DNA of 64,000 nucleotides. Source: Diploptera punctata. Taxonomy: Eukaryota; Arthropoda; Insecta; Blattodea; Blaberidae. This document shows, one piece after another, positions 11,021 through 22,296 of this stretch. How positions within the stretch are numbered: the first letter of the stretch is position 1; the number at the start of each line of letters is the position of its first letter. Made by a program: the position numbers and the translations under genes. The stretch is taken from NCBI GenBank assembly GCA_030220185.1, contig JASPKZ010009882.1:1-64000 (forward strand), given 5' to 3'. The notes under the pieces were generated by a model. The model saw only the letters and a list, made by a program, of their open reading frames with translations, had not been told where the DNA came from and did not search any database.

Positions 11021-11708
11021 GACTATTTTACTCATTCCTCAAATGACAGTCGATGACCAATCACATTTCAATGAATTTTGATTTACAATCAATCACAGTG
11101 TTTTTCACCTCGATTTTATCACTTTAATAAAATCGATTTTATTTTATGAAGTGGCTCCCAGATTATAGGCTATATATAGTGCACGATTGTAACCAGATTC
11201 TGCTTGCGAGATGTAGGCCCTAATAGAAAAAAATATTCGTAGCAATTGATTATACCATAAAAAAATTAACAACTGCTTGCACTTTCTAAACCGTATTATT
11301 TCCCCGGATTTAACGTTGCAGCAAAATATAATTGACATATTTCCATCATAGGACATCAGAAATTAATTAATAACCTTTAATGATGTGTTTCATGTTTTCT
11401 CCACTAGGGTGCATTCTTATAATATTGAGATTATATTTGGCAATAAATATGATCTGCTTGCAGTGATGAACAAATGAAACATGTCGTTTCTCATTTGTTT
11501 TCAAACATAGCCACTTACATTAAATATATACATATTTTAAAATAACTATACTTAAATAATGATTTATGAGTAAACAGCGTAATTTTATTCGTTAATAGCC
11601 CTAACAAATGCCACGCTTGATTTCCAAATTCTCCAGATAAATTCACTCCTCACTTCGTGAGATGAGAATTTATCGATAATTTAGCAATCACTCATGGCAT
11701 TACTTATG
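11021..11708 (-). mobile_element. Family F element, copy 1
   Basis: One of six copies (others at 19984, 42439, 53007, 53689 and 60711). The outer end is gactattttactcat (family form GACTATTTAACTCATG). The other end is a hairpin of about 90 bp (ttgatttccaaattct ... aatcactcatggc). The interior holds no frame I can name. It is probably a non-autonomous DNA element. Confidence 0.75.
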
Positions 11709-12164
11709 TTAAATTCACAACCGGTACCAACTTTGTTGCGATAAATTCTGGAGCACTCGTTAAATTATGCCTACGTTTCATATAACCTGTGTTAAACAGA
11801 TAATTCACAAAAGGTTAAGGGATATGTCCCTGACAAAAGAATAGCTATAATTTCTCCAGACGAGTAAATATGTTCTTATTCTTACGACATTCTTATTTAC
11901 GAAATTTAAAAAATGAGAGACTCAGAAGTAAACTAGGTCACCTGACATTTTAAAATAAATTGAGTTCCATATTTTGAAACTAAAAAAAAAATCCATCTAT
12001 TGTATAAAAATATACCTACACACAATCCGATCGTTTAATGGTGCTATATGACAGATTTTCTCAAAAATCAGTTTATTCTTGAGAAAAATTATTCTAGGTG
12101 CAACTTGTATTCTGTGATAGTATTAATACTTTTAAAATTCCTGACGAAACACCGTTGGGGTCAC
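11709..12164. other. Unassigned AT-rich stretch
   Basis: No recognised element. Confidence 0.4.
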
Positions 12165-12590
12165 TATGTAAAATTTAAAATATAAAATAGATACCTGAGA
12201 TCTCAGTCGTCCTCAACTTTTATAAAGGCTATAAGATGTGAAGTACTTTCGGAGCATATGCCCCATCATCAGCATGTACATTGATACTAGTTTTTTTGTG
12301 AGAATCCTGTATAGAGGTTGACATCACTGGGGTATATTCTAATTAAGCAGTTGATTGTTCCTAGTCTCTTTTAATATCTCGGTTACCTCAAGAATGTCGA
12401 TCTTCAATTCGTTGTTTTCTCTATGAATAATGGATGTGTTATGGATGGTATTAAATTGATGACCTGTTTCTCTGACATGTTTTGCAAAACTAGATTTACC
12501 CTCATTAAGTCTGAAGTCCGTAAGATGTTCATTAAACCCAAATAACTGGAATTTGGGAATTTGAGAATTGCAGGTAGACTTCATCAGTGT
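12165..12590 (-). mobile_element. Penelope-like element 3' fragment with GIY-YIG-type C-terminus
   Basis: The minus-strand frame 12584-12339 encodes about 81 residues with FNEHLTDFRLNEGKSSFAKH followed by VRETGHQF. This pattern (F-x-EH ... KS-x-FA-x-H ... TGH) resembles the C-terminal part of the GIY-YIG endonuclease domain of Penelope-like retroelements. The GIY and YIG residues themselves are not present in this fragment. Downstream on the minus strand is a non-coding part with catcatcagcatgtac-type sequence in plus orientation, then gtcgtcctcaactttt, the motif of the other Penelope-like ends in this window. Confidence 0.6.
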
Positions 12591-12749
12591 CCAAGTTGAA
12601 GTTACCGCAGTTAAGATACCTCACACAGGCTTCTTCCCATAAGAGACGTATTAAAATTGCGATGCTTATTAAGAAAAGAATATGTGATTTTTTTCTTAAA
12701 ACTCTTCATACATCTAACTGTCGTTTTAATGAAGGTACTGATGGATCAT

Positions 12750-13025
12750 CACTGAGCTACAAGCCGGAGGGTCGAGGGTTCAAGTCCCGTTGGGGTCAGG
12801 ATTTTTAAACTGACCCAAACCCTATGGCGGCACTGTGGCCCTGGGGTCGACTCAGCCTCTAACGGAAATGAGTACCAGACGCTTGTTCTGGGGGTAAAGG
12901 CGGCCGTCACGCAGGGTTGACAACCCGGCTGACATAAAGTGCCGATTGTCTAGAAAAAGTGGGAGCCTTAACCTCCTCTACCCCAAGGGCCTTCGGGCCT
13001 GTTGTGGGATCACTTTACTTTACTT
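12750..13025 (+). mobile_element. SINE-H copy 1 with 14-bp target duplication
   Basis: tRNA-derived SINE, 5' truncated inside the head at cactgagctacaagccgg. The B-box is GAGGGTTCAAGTCCCG and the tail is (CTTTA)n. Exact direct repeats TACTGATGGATCAT flank it at 12736-12749 and 13026-13039, which is typical of LINE-driven retroposition. Confidence 0.92.
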
Positions 13026-13039
13026 TACTGATGGATCAT

Positions 13040-14045
13040 AATAATTCCAAATCTGGTATATCCTCTAAAGAAAAAAAAACGAAAGAATCTGTAACAGCTA
13101 CTTCCCTTATGTTTCACCACTACCCATGAGCCACGATTTTTACAGAAAAACAAAAACTTCCAAAAGTAAGCACTTGAAGCTGCATCTGATGAAACAAAGG
13201 ATTACATATTTGAAAGTGATGATGATCATCATTATTAATGATGAAAGAACTGATTTTAAAAGTTCCATCAACCAAATTTAGGACACCTATATTTTTAAAT
13301 TGCCTGTCTGTTCAATATTAACAAAACATTGAGAATTAATTTTCATAATAAAAATATTTCAAAGTAAAGCATTATTAATGTACCCAAGAGGGGGAAAAAA
13401 AAATGTTGATGGCTATTGTAATGTGATGTCTGATGATGAATGATATAAATATTGATGAATTGTGCAGGATGTATCACAAATGGCTTTACAAGTTTACAAG
13501 CTTATATAAATGTATTGAAACAAATTGCAGAAAAAATTAAGGTGTCATTTTAAAGAAAAACATCACATTTTGACTCCCGAGTGCCGTAGTACCATACCAG
13601 ATCACCTAGAGCTCTAGAGTAGCTGAATTATAATTGGATATTTCAGAGGTGCGGAACATTCTCACTAAATCTTTAGGTTTCACGAAACACAGACTGCGGC
13701 CACAGTGCAAAATAACTTTCTTACACAGTACCGCAAAGATCCTCCAATTAGGCATACGATTTACTATTGGCACTGAATATTGTTGATGCTAGTTGTTATG
13801 CGCAACATGATATATCTCCAGGTCGCCTTGGGAACTTGTGATGCTACTGCTGAATGGTCAGGCAGAGCTTCTCCCTTCAGTCCAAGAAAGTCAGCAAGAT
13901 GAACCTCTAGTGAGCTTGGTATATTAAGATATTAAGGAAATACATAGAAGTATTAAATTGTCCAGAGCTATTGCTCTAGCATCATCCAGATGCCTACGCT
14001 AGATTATGCCAACAGTGAACTACTGATCCATAGTCTCTGGCTCTG
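13040..14045. other. Unassigned region
   Basis: AT-rich to moderate composition with no repeat match inside the window. It would be the 3' flank of the reading frame at 14046-14610. Confidence 0.4.
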
Positions 14046-14610
14046 TCAAACTGTGTTCTTACCGATTACTTTACAAATTTCAATTTTGATTTTTTCCTCC
14101 TTTGAAGTGGTCTGGGTCTTGCTTTTTGTACGTCCAACCTTGCAGTTGGATTTCGACCGTATGCAGTTAAAACAGTTTATTAGTTTACTGTATGAATTAC
14201 AACCGCGATTAAAATAATATTTATATCCATTGTCCAATCTTAGGTCTTCAATACACGTAAGTACACTGGGTCGTATTACTTTTGGGGATGAACGTGCATA
14301 TTCACTTTCACTTGTAGACCCTTCAGTTGTTGGAGATAATGTTTTAGAACTGTTGGAACTTCCATATCCGTGTATTATTTCTTTTCCGCCGCTAGACTCA
14401 CAGTCACTCTTCTTATTCAATGTGTAGGTATGTATTTCTATTAAGTCCCTATAGTAATTTTTTTTTCAGAATGATGTCACGTAATATATATGTAAAAAGT
14501 TCATCCTCCACTCCAATTACATCATCATTATCCAGTGTGTAAATTCGACGTAGTTTGTCGCGCAGCAAGTTAAACAATTTCACAGGGTTAATTGGCTTCA
14601 GCCTGCTCAT
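14046..14610 (-). pseudogene. Unidentified reading frame, about 187 codons with one homopolymer frameshift
   Basis: I do not recognise this protein. From an ATG at 14610 the minus-strand frame reads MSRLKPINPVKLFNLLRDKL and runs to the 9-T tract at 14458-14466. There it shifts and stops at 14449. If the tract were 8 bases, the frame would continue into NYYRDLIEIHTYTLNKKSD and end at 14046. The second half has a serine-rich stretch (SSNSSKTLSP), then a Cys-rich basic part (NCFNCIRSKSNCKVG) and a Lys-rich end. The composition is more codon-like than in the surrounding DNA and no copy occurs elsewhere in the window. The Transib element begins 49 bp upstream of the ATG. It could be a decayed host gene, one exon of a gene, or an unknown TE gene. 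The frameshift could be real or a sequencing error. Confidence 0.45.
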
Positions 14611-14658
14611 CCCGAACACCGCAATGGTCTCGCCCCTACTCTCTGTACAGCTACGATG

Positions 14659-16851
14659 CACAGTGGGCCAGATACGAAATCTAGCTGGAAAAAAATATTT
14701 TACCGACTCTCACCAATTCATACTTCTGCACTCTAATATGATTGCCAGATGACTGTACCTTCACTTATCAGCAAAGGAGGGTAGAATTATAAAATTTATG
14801 AAGATAATATAAACATCGGAATTTGCCGATAGTTAGAATGTTATCTGGTCCGCATCCCAGTTGTGTTCCGAGCTGTGGAAATAAATACGTTTTGTATTAA
14901 AGTTCGTGAGTTATTCTTCTTATTCTATACAGATATTTTACCTCGAGGTTTGTACTTTTCATTGATATATATAACATGTTTCTATACAATCAGACATTGT
15001 GTTATATACACGTGGAATCATACCTTCGAAACACTAAAAAATGGACACAATCATCTTACTTTAAATTGAGCTTCGAAAAAAAAACAGCTCTGAACAGTAG
15101 TACAAATTTTAGTCAGAATATAGATTGATTTGTGGACTATAATTCCCGCCTAATAACATGTGTGCAAACTATTGCGTTTTTTTTGTGATTAGCTTTCTTA
15201 TTACAGGAAGCGGCCAGCAGTTGAGGACTACCGTAGCGCGCAGAGAATTGTTTGATTTGATCTATGAAGAAAAGTGATCGATAGAGACAACAGGTGATAA
15301 TTTATTAATAAATTAGATTTAGGAGATGTTCGGAGAATGTTTTAGAGTGTATTTAAAACAAATGAAAAGCGATTTTCTAAAACATAGGAAGTTGTGTGCG
15401 AGGAAAAAAAGATTGATATCTACTGAAATATTCTGATTGACTAGAAGTGAATGTTAAGTTTCCCGTTATTAAGAATTTAGAACAATTACAGTCGTTGGAA
15501 AATCATGATCAATCTGCTTGTGGAATTGGAAGATCCAAAGTATATTTCGAAGAGGCTGGAATAAAAACTAAAAAAAAAATGACAGTTATATCTGTTGAAA
15601 TATGTCACTAATATGGTCTTGGGAATGGTAGCATAACAAATTTGCTTCCCTAGTAGCATTATAGGGTGGGTAAATATCACAACCTCTCTTTTTTGTACAT
15701 AGTCTCATGATAATATATTGGCGTTTTTATAATTTATTGTCAAAAACACAATGCTTCGTCCGATTATAAGATAGGGGAGTTGAGCGTGTTGATTTGTAAT
15801 GTTTCTTATTATTTTGAAGTTAATTTTTGTTTATTTTGGGTAATTTATTTAAAACATCAGCAGTATCCCGTTTACCATATGACCGAAGTGACATTTCTCT
15901 TGCAAGAGCAAGTTCATCGCGAGAGAATTTCTGCTTAAGTGAACTTTTTTGTCATCCTCTTCGAAAGATATTTTGGTTCTTCCAATTCCATAACAGATGG
16001 AACAGGATTTTCCAACGACTGTAATTGTTCTAAATCAATTCTTTCTAACGGGAAAAATATAATCCACTTCTAGCCAATCAGTATATTTCAGTAGAAATCT
16101 ATATTCTTTTTCTCGCGCACAACTTCCTGCGTTTGAGAAAATCGCTTTTCAAAAAATGTATTGTTTTTAATATCAAATAAAACATTCTCCTAATATCCTC
16201 CTAACCTTAATTTATTTACTAAATGATCACTTATTGCCTCTACCGAACACTCTTCTTCCATATTAAATCAAACAATTCTCTGCGCGTGACGGTAGACGTT
16301 AGTTTCTGGGCGCCTCCTGTAATGAGAAAGATAATTAAAAAAACACGCAATAATTTGCACACATGTTATTGTGCGGGAATTGAAGTCCATAAATCACTCC
16401 ATATTTTAACTAAAATGTGTACTACTGTTCAGAAATGTTTTCTTTGTAGCTCAGTTTAAAATAATATGATTGTATATTTTTTTAGTGTTTGGAAGGTATG
16501 ATTCCACGTTTATTTAATATAATAATATCTGTAATATAGAAAAACGTTAAATATATCAATAAAAATTACAAACCTTGAGGTGATGTCTCCATATAGAATA
16601 AGAAGAAAAGCTCAGGTGAACTTGAACACACAATGCTAATAACACAACTGGGATGTAGACCAGATGAGATGACTATAGGCAAATTCCGATGTTTGTACTG
16701 TCTTCATAAACATTAGAATTATACCCTCCTTTGCAGATAAGCTAAGAACAGTCATATAACAATTATATTAGATTGAAGAAAAAAAAGATAAATTGGTGAG
16801 GGTGAGTAAAAATAGTTTTTTCCAGCTAGATTTCGTTTCTGGCCCACTGTG
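14659..16851. mobile_element. Transib-type element with 0.9 kb inverted arms
   Basis: A 2193-bp element. It starts CACAGTGGGCCAGATACGAA, and the reverse complement of its right end is CACAGTGGGCCAGAAACGAA. The inverted similarity continues for about 900 bp each side (14659-15560 and 15955-16851) around a spacer of about 390 bp. The flanks carry an exact 5-bp direct repeat CGATG (14654-14658 and 16852-16856). Transib elements are known for CAC(A/T)(A/G)TG termini, related to the V(D)J recombination signal heptamer CACAGTG, and for 5-bp GC-rich target duplications. Both fit here. Each arm carries the same decayed frame. On the minus strand of the right arm, near 16250, it reads MEEECSVEAISDHLVNKLRL, and further in, with frameshifts, LALAREMSLRSYGKRDTADV. 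I see no intact transposase core. Confidence 0.8.
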
Positions 16852-16856
16852 CGATG

Positions 16857-17148
16857 GTGCGAGGCTAGTACGCCGAACTTCAGATGACGCTTCCGCCGGA
16901 CAGTAATTTTACATGTAAATTTTATTAATAGCTCTTAGAACTGGAACAACATTACATTTTAAAAGCCTTTCCAGTCAGTTTTATCTGCCCGAGCTGGGGT
17001 ATATCCCTTAAATTAGAAATAAACTTACTTCCGTATTATACCATGTATTCCAAAAATACATATTTATGGAATCCATTTTTATATAGGCCTACAATATATT
17101 TGTGTGAATTCGTTCATTTAATCACTATTGCACAATTTGTCAAACACA
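16857..17148. other. Right flank of the Transib insertion
   Basis: A GC-richer 55-bp block directly follows the target duplication. On the minus strand it is open (RKRHLKFGVLASH) and stays in frame with the 14046-14610 reading frame if the Transib element and one CGATG copy are subtracted. The frame meets a stop near 16930. The remainder is AT-rich with a CA microsatellite at 17145-17160. Confidence 0.4.
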
Positions 17149-17826
17149 CACACACACACGCATATATAAATATATAAATGGATTGCGCACAAATGTGCAA
17201 GTGTGATAACGCAGCATTTTAGCTTTTACTAACACTTTTGCTTTGTCTTGCGTAATCAAAAATTGTTTTTGTTCTTTGTGTACATGTTCGATGTGATATC
17301 TGTCGCATTTCTGTTCACATACTTCGCATGACATCTTCGGGTCATGGAATGTTTTATCTCTACACATTACGTGGTAGACTCCATGCACGCTTAATCTCGT
17401 GATGACGTGTCGTATCTGGAAATTTGCTTCTGTCCAGTTCCTGTATATCATATCTCCGGTGCTGAATAATTCCGTCCTTACTTCCTCTCTTTTCCTGCGT
17501 AGTCTTTGTAGCGCATGTTCATGGGTTCTGTGGGGTTGATAGTAGGTATGCTGTTTTCAAGTCCTCGATAAGGAAAGTCTCCCTTCCCAGTAGGTACACT
17601 AGACGGCTTCTTGTAGTTCTTGATACCCATTGCTCTTTTTATGTAGGCCTATGTAGCGTTCACTTTTTCCAGCGTGATCAGATTAGCTTCTGTTAGATGT
17701 GGCCATATGATTTCTATCCCGTAAGTTATTATTGGGAGGATCTTTGCATTGAATGGTTTCATCGCTGATTCCAGGCTTAGAGCTTGTATATTGCGTATAT
17801 CATTTATTGTAAAAATACATATTTAA
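17149..17826 (-). mobile_element. Second LINE family: reverse-transcriptase tail with C-terminal Cys motif
   Basis: Minus strand, different from LINE-A. 17826-17455 reads, with an internal stop and frameshifts, SAMKPFNAKILPIITYGIEI, then IWPHLTEANLITLEKV, typical of the thumb region of non-LTR reverse transcriptases. The following frame (17451-17140) reads NWTEANFQIRHVITRLSVHG, then CRDKTFHDPKMSCEVCEQKC and DRYHIEH, a Cys/His arrangement seen at the C-terminus of several LINE families. It is decayed, and I cannot place the clade. Confidence 0.75.
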
Positions 17827-19160
17827 CATAATAAAAATGATCTAGGACTGCGATCTTACTTTGTAGATATATGAAAATATATTACATATCTTAGAAATTA
17901 ACAATCACGAATACTATAGCTGAAGAATGCTGTAGGAAAGTGACACAAGAGAATGAAGTAGGAGTATTTAATGTAGTAAATGTAGACTTGTTAAACATTT
18001 TCCTTGTGCCCAGTCTCGGTTGCAGAATTAAATTACTCCCATATACTTATAAGGCCTACAAATGGAAGATTAAGATAAAAAATCGCTTCTAAATTTATGA
18101 GATAGCTATTTCTTTGTCGTAAATATTTACCGAAAAAGAACTTGCCGATGTATACATACAATTAGGCAATTATTTTCTTGTAATAGGACTCAAAAAACGT
18201 CTGCTTCGAAATACCAGAGCCAGTTTGAACAAAGAGGACGTAGTTGGAAATATTCGATGTGCTGGAGGGGACGTGGTTCTGAGACGTGTGACGAGTTGTG
18301 TAAGCGACCGCCCGCCCGCACGCACGCACTATGTCCTCTTGTGTGTGAGAAACACCCGCCACCCCGCATCTCTTTCAATTATTTCACAATCTGCCGTATA
18401 GGTTCCATTAAAGCTTACAATAATGACATATTATTTTTTTATTTATGTCAGAATCATATATTAAAATAACTATTTTATTTGTAGAACATATACATATTAC
18501 ACTCATAAAAATATTGGAAATATAGCTTAAAAGCGAATAGTCTAAGTGGTGGACGACCTGGACAGATAGTGATTTTGCTACATTCATTAGTGTCCAGATT
18601 GGTCCCTGGACGCACTCAACCTGATATGAGTTCTAGAAAATGTATTGGCATTAAAGACGTTGGGACCGTAGGTCAGCCGCCTACTGCAATTGGCTAAAGA
18701 AACTGGATTCTTCCTTCCATGCTACCACAGGTCGTCATGGTTTGTTCATGGCATGATACTTCACCCCTTACAGTGTTGTTAGAATAACAAAATAGAGCTC
18801 AGGCAAATTTAAATTAAAATTAAATGCGTGGGATTACAATTTCTAAAAGCCAAGGTCGACAAAGTTGGTGCTGTCATCGGTTCATAGATAAAAGTAGGTC
18901 ATATAAACTATAACGTGTTTTTGTAAGAAATTATTCAACATTAGCATTAGTTTTCTCATCTTACATTATTCATTTTATACTAAGTGGAAACTCAATTCAC
19001 CCACGAGGTAGAAAGGGTCCGGTTCCGGATTATACAGGCGACTCAAACAAAATTATCTGTAATATAGCTGAGATCACTAGGAAGACAGTCAGACATGAAT
19101 ATTTCAGACTCAATTTGTTATTACGAACATAACATTATTCACCCATTTCACTATAAAACG
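17827..19160. other. Unassigned region with a GC-rich patch
   Basis: Mostly AT-rich. 18190-18380 is distinctly GC-rich with short overlapping frames on both strands and a gcccgcccgcacgcacgcac run. I see no domain or RNA gene in it. Confidence 0.4.
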
Positions 19161-19983
19161 TTAACTAACTAACTAACTCACTGGCACTATCGAACCCGTA
19201 GTTTCATTGCCGCCGGACATAAGCTCTCCATATATCCTTATCCTGAGCCAATGTTTTCAAATCGTCCCCTGTTTAATCTACTTCCCTCAAATCATAGTTA
19301 ATGTTATTCTCCCACCTCATTCTTGGTCTACCAACTGGGCGTTTTCCCTCAGTTTTCCTACAAGAAGCTTCCATGCACCTCTTCCATTCCCATTCGTGCC
19401 ATATGTCCTGCCCATCGCAGTCTAGAGACTTAACTGTTCTCATTATAGCTTGGCTTCCTAAAAAGACCATGTAATTCACTGTTATGCAGCCTTCTCCATT
19501 CACCTGTCTGTTCATCTCTCTCAGGTCCAAAAATTTTCCTAAGAACTTTATTCTCAAATACTCATTATCTCCTTTCCTCCCTTAAAGTGAGAATCCGTGT
19601 TTCGTATCCATATAATATAACTAGTAGAATATTAGTTTTATATGTTTTCAGTTTAACGTTTTTTGAAAGGAGTTAGGGAGTCAAGAGTCTCTGTAATGCA
19701 TAATGGCACGCATTTCCAGAATTGAGGCTATGTTTAATTTTCTCGTGCATCTCATTCCTTCTAGTGATTATTGTTCCTAGGTATTTGAATTCAGCCACTT
19801 CCTCAAAATTTTCCTCATTTGTCATTAGCTGTCCATTTTCATTATATAATGTATTTTCATGTGTGACCATATTTTTAGTATTATTGGTATTTACTTCCAG
19901 TCCCAATTTCTTAGTGTTAGTCAGTAGTGTGTGCTTATTGGCCTTTAGTATCTTCTCGCTATCGGCCAATAGTACTACATTAT
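19161..19983 (-). mobile_element. LINE-A 3' part, copy 3
   Basis: Minus strand, with an ACTA/TTAG-type tail at 19161-19178. It runs further upstream than copy 2. The frame 19988-19673 contains the region of the catalytic box, here degraded to TYDNVVLLADSEK (the family form should be YADD-VVLLAD), then LLTNTKKLGLEVN and VAEFKYLGTIITRRNEMH. Frameshifts break it into at least three pieces. At 19984 it abuts a family F element, and the first residues of the reported frame (MSREFIDNLEI) come from that element. Confidence 0.88.
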
Positions 19984-20427
19984 CATAAGTAATGCCACGA
20001 GTGATTTCCAAATTATCGATAAATTCACGACTCACGAAGTGAGGAGTGAATTTATCTAGAGAATTTGGAAATCAAGAGTGGCATTTGTTAGGACTATTTA
20101 ACGAATAAAATTAAGCTGTTTACTCACAAATCATTATTTAACTATAGTTTATTTTAAAATATTTATATATTTAATGTAAACGGCGATGTTTGAAAACAAA
20201 TGAGAAACGATAGGTACGCTTCTACTGCTTCATTTGTTTATCACTGCAACTAGATCATACTATGTATTGCCAAAGGAACGCAATATTGTAAGGAGGAGCT
20301 TTCTTTAATATGGTAATTATAACACTGATAAATATTTGGTGAAACACGACTCTGATTGGTTGTAAAACAGAAATCATTGAAACGTGATTGGTCATTGACT
20401 CCCATTTGGGGCATGAGTTAAATAGTC
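19984..20427 (+). mobile_element. Family F element, copy 2 (internally deleted)
   Basis: Hairpin end cataagtaatgccacgagtg, then the shared interior up to gaacgcaatattgtaag. Most of the middle is absent, and it closes with gcatgagttaaatagtc. At 444 bp it is the shortest copy (others 683-756 bp). Confidence 0.8.
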
Positions 20428-20514
20428 AGCATAAACCAACAGCTTAAATATCATTGAGTTGTAGGCCTTCTTCATCCTCTAAAGATTTAAACGTTATAGA
20501 TTTTAATTTTATTT

Positions 20515-21053
20515 CAGTAAAGTAATCCCACAATAGGGCGTTAGAGTCCCTTGGAGATAGTAGAATGTTAAGACTCCTACCTTTCTAGATAGTCGGCAGA
20601 AGTTGTTAGCCGGGCTGTGAGCTCTGCATGACGGCCGCCTTTATCCCCAAAAAATTGTCTGGTTTACATATAAAGGGCACAGCAAGTGAACCAGCTCAGT
20701 CACTTTTCCATCGAAATGGAGTATTGAGGTGTTATCAGATTCTCCATGAAAAGCACCGCAATTTAGAAGTGTGAAACAGTAAAATATATAGTTTATTCAT
20801 GGGTTTATTTACCTTCAAAATTTGACATACAGGTATGGACGTTGTTCAACTGAGAGTAGCCTTCGTTATCTATGTTTAAGGGAAAAAGTGACGTATGTTT
20901 TTTCTCTGTAACCTTCACAACCTTTAGAGGTTGAGTCTGCCATGAACGGCCGAAGGATTGGACCAGTTTAAAAATCCTGACCCCCCCCATCGGTACTCGA
21001 ACCCGCGATCTTCCTACCTGTAGAGTATAACCTTAACGACCTCCGCTACAGCG
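20515..21053 (-). mobile_element. SINE-H copy 2, split by an insertion
   Basis: The 3' body (gtaatcccac ... gacggccgcc) lies at 20515-20670, and the tRNA-derived head (ctcgaacccgcgatcttcc ... ccgctacagcg) at about 20923-21053. The intervening block of about 250 bp is foreign to SINE-H and has no visible terminal repeats. Confidence 0.8.
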
Positions 21054-21055
21054 TT

Positions 21056-21708
21056 TTTATTTCAATAGTATCATCATTACTTTTTGCGTTTTATTTATTT
21101 TTTATCTTCTTACACAAACTCAGTATATAGGCCTACTCTATATCCAGACACAAAGTGCAGATTAAAAATCGGGAATCGAACCCGACTCACCGGAGAGGAA
21201 GGTAAAGACAACGCTTTTGAGATAAGCAGATAATTTTATTCCGTTTAATTCGTATACGCACATTATTATAGTAAAAGCATGGGGTTATTCAGTGATTAAA
21301 TCTACTTGCAAACTATTTTTACATTTTATTTTCAAAATGTAATTCTAGTTTTTGTTACCAGTTCTCTAATTTCTGTATGTGATATACACACTGTCACCCT
21401 GGACTCCATTATCTTTACGTTACTTCATTACTATCTTTCCATCTCAAACCAAACATGGAAGTCACATGGTGACTCAGCCATTAGTTAATTAAACTTAAAA
21501 TATATAACACGAAGAGATTATATTCAAACAGATATTATCAGTTAGAAGCAACTCGTTTTTTAGTGCTTAATGAATGGTTTCTTATCTTATTTCCTTTGAG
21601 GACAGATTTGAAATGAGAGGGCGGAGCCAGGTGTTATCTCCTATAGCATTCCGGATAATTCGTCTGCTCCACAACAATCATTTGTGTCAGCATGTGCGTA
21701 GTGATTAC
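21056..21708. other. Unassigned AT-rich stretch
   Basis: A short tRNA-like B-box remnant (gggaatcgaacccgactcac, minus strand) lies near 21170. Nothing else is recognised. Confidence 0.4.
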
Positions 21709-22296
21709 AGCCCGGATTTTTATGCGAAATGCATGGTTTTTTAACGCATTAAAAAGTGTGCTGAAATGATTTACATGTTAAGTGGCCCCTTCATAGACAA
21801 TTTGAGCGGTATTTGATAATGCATATAAATGCATATTCCAGAGGAAAATGCTTATTTTAGATTTTTAATGCATAAATGCATATTTTACTCCGAAATATGA
21901 TATGAAACTATAATTTTCCCTTCAGCTAATTAATTAATTAATATTTTTAAAGTTAATAAAGTCTCTGCAATCAATTGGATATAAGCGTAATTCATTGAAG
22001 AAGAACTGTGGTGTTTTTCACATGCACCAGTGACATCATGTGATGTAGAAAGGACATTTTCATTGTATAAAACCTTCTTGATTGACAGACGAAGGAGCTT
22101 TACACAATAAAACCTCATGAAGGCCTTCCTTATCTACTTGTAAAAGCTAGGAATAAGTTAAGATTACCCACAAAGCAAATAAGAATAAAAATAAGAAATT
22201 TATTTTAATACTGTCTCTTTTTTGCATATTTAGTGTGCACATTTTCTACATTTTTCGTGCATATTTAGTAATTTATTTTGCATACAAATCCGGGCT
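21709..22296 (+). mobile_element. hAT-like non-autonomous element with transposase C-terminal remnant
   Basis: The ends are inverted repeats: AGCCCGGATTTTTATGC and, in reverse complement from the right, AGCCCGGATTTGTATGC. On the plus strand, 22024-22143 reads APVTSCDVERTFSLYKTFLI then DRRRSFTQ-stop-NLMKAFLIYL-stop. The pattern C-x-VER-x-FS-x-x-K-x-x-L-x-DRR-x-x-(F)-T-x-x-NL matches the C-terminal dimerisation region of hAT-type transposases. The remainder of the transposase is gone. The flanks resemble each other (tagtgatt / tagtaatg), but no clean 8-bp duplication can be assigned. Confidence 0.72.

Noticed and set aside
14046..14420. Calling the Cys-rich end (CFNCIRSKSNC) a piggyBac-type or CCHC zinc finger
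   Set aside because: The spacing does not fit a CCHC knuckle or the piggyBac cysteine-rich pattern; left unnamed.
18190..18380. GC-rich patch as CpG island or promoter
   Set aside because: Short, no TATA/initiator arrangement that I can defend and no gene beside it.
19673..20035. A 120-codon minus frame that looks like a small protein with an RT motif
   Set aside because: Its start is family F sequence and its remainder is the decayed LINE-A reverse-transcriptase region; the fusion is a junction artefact.
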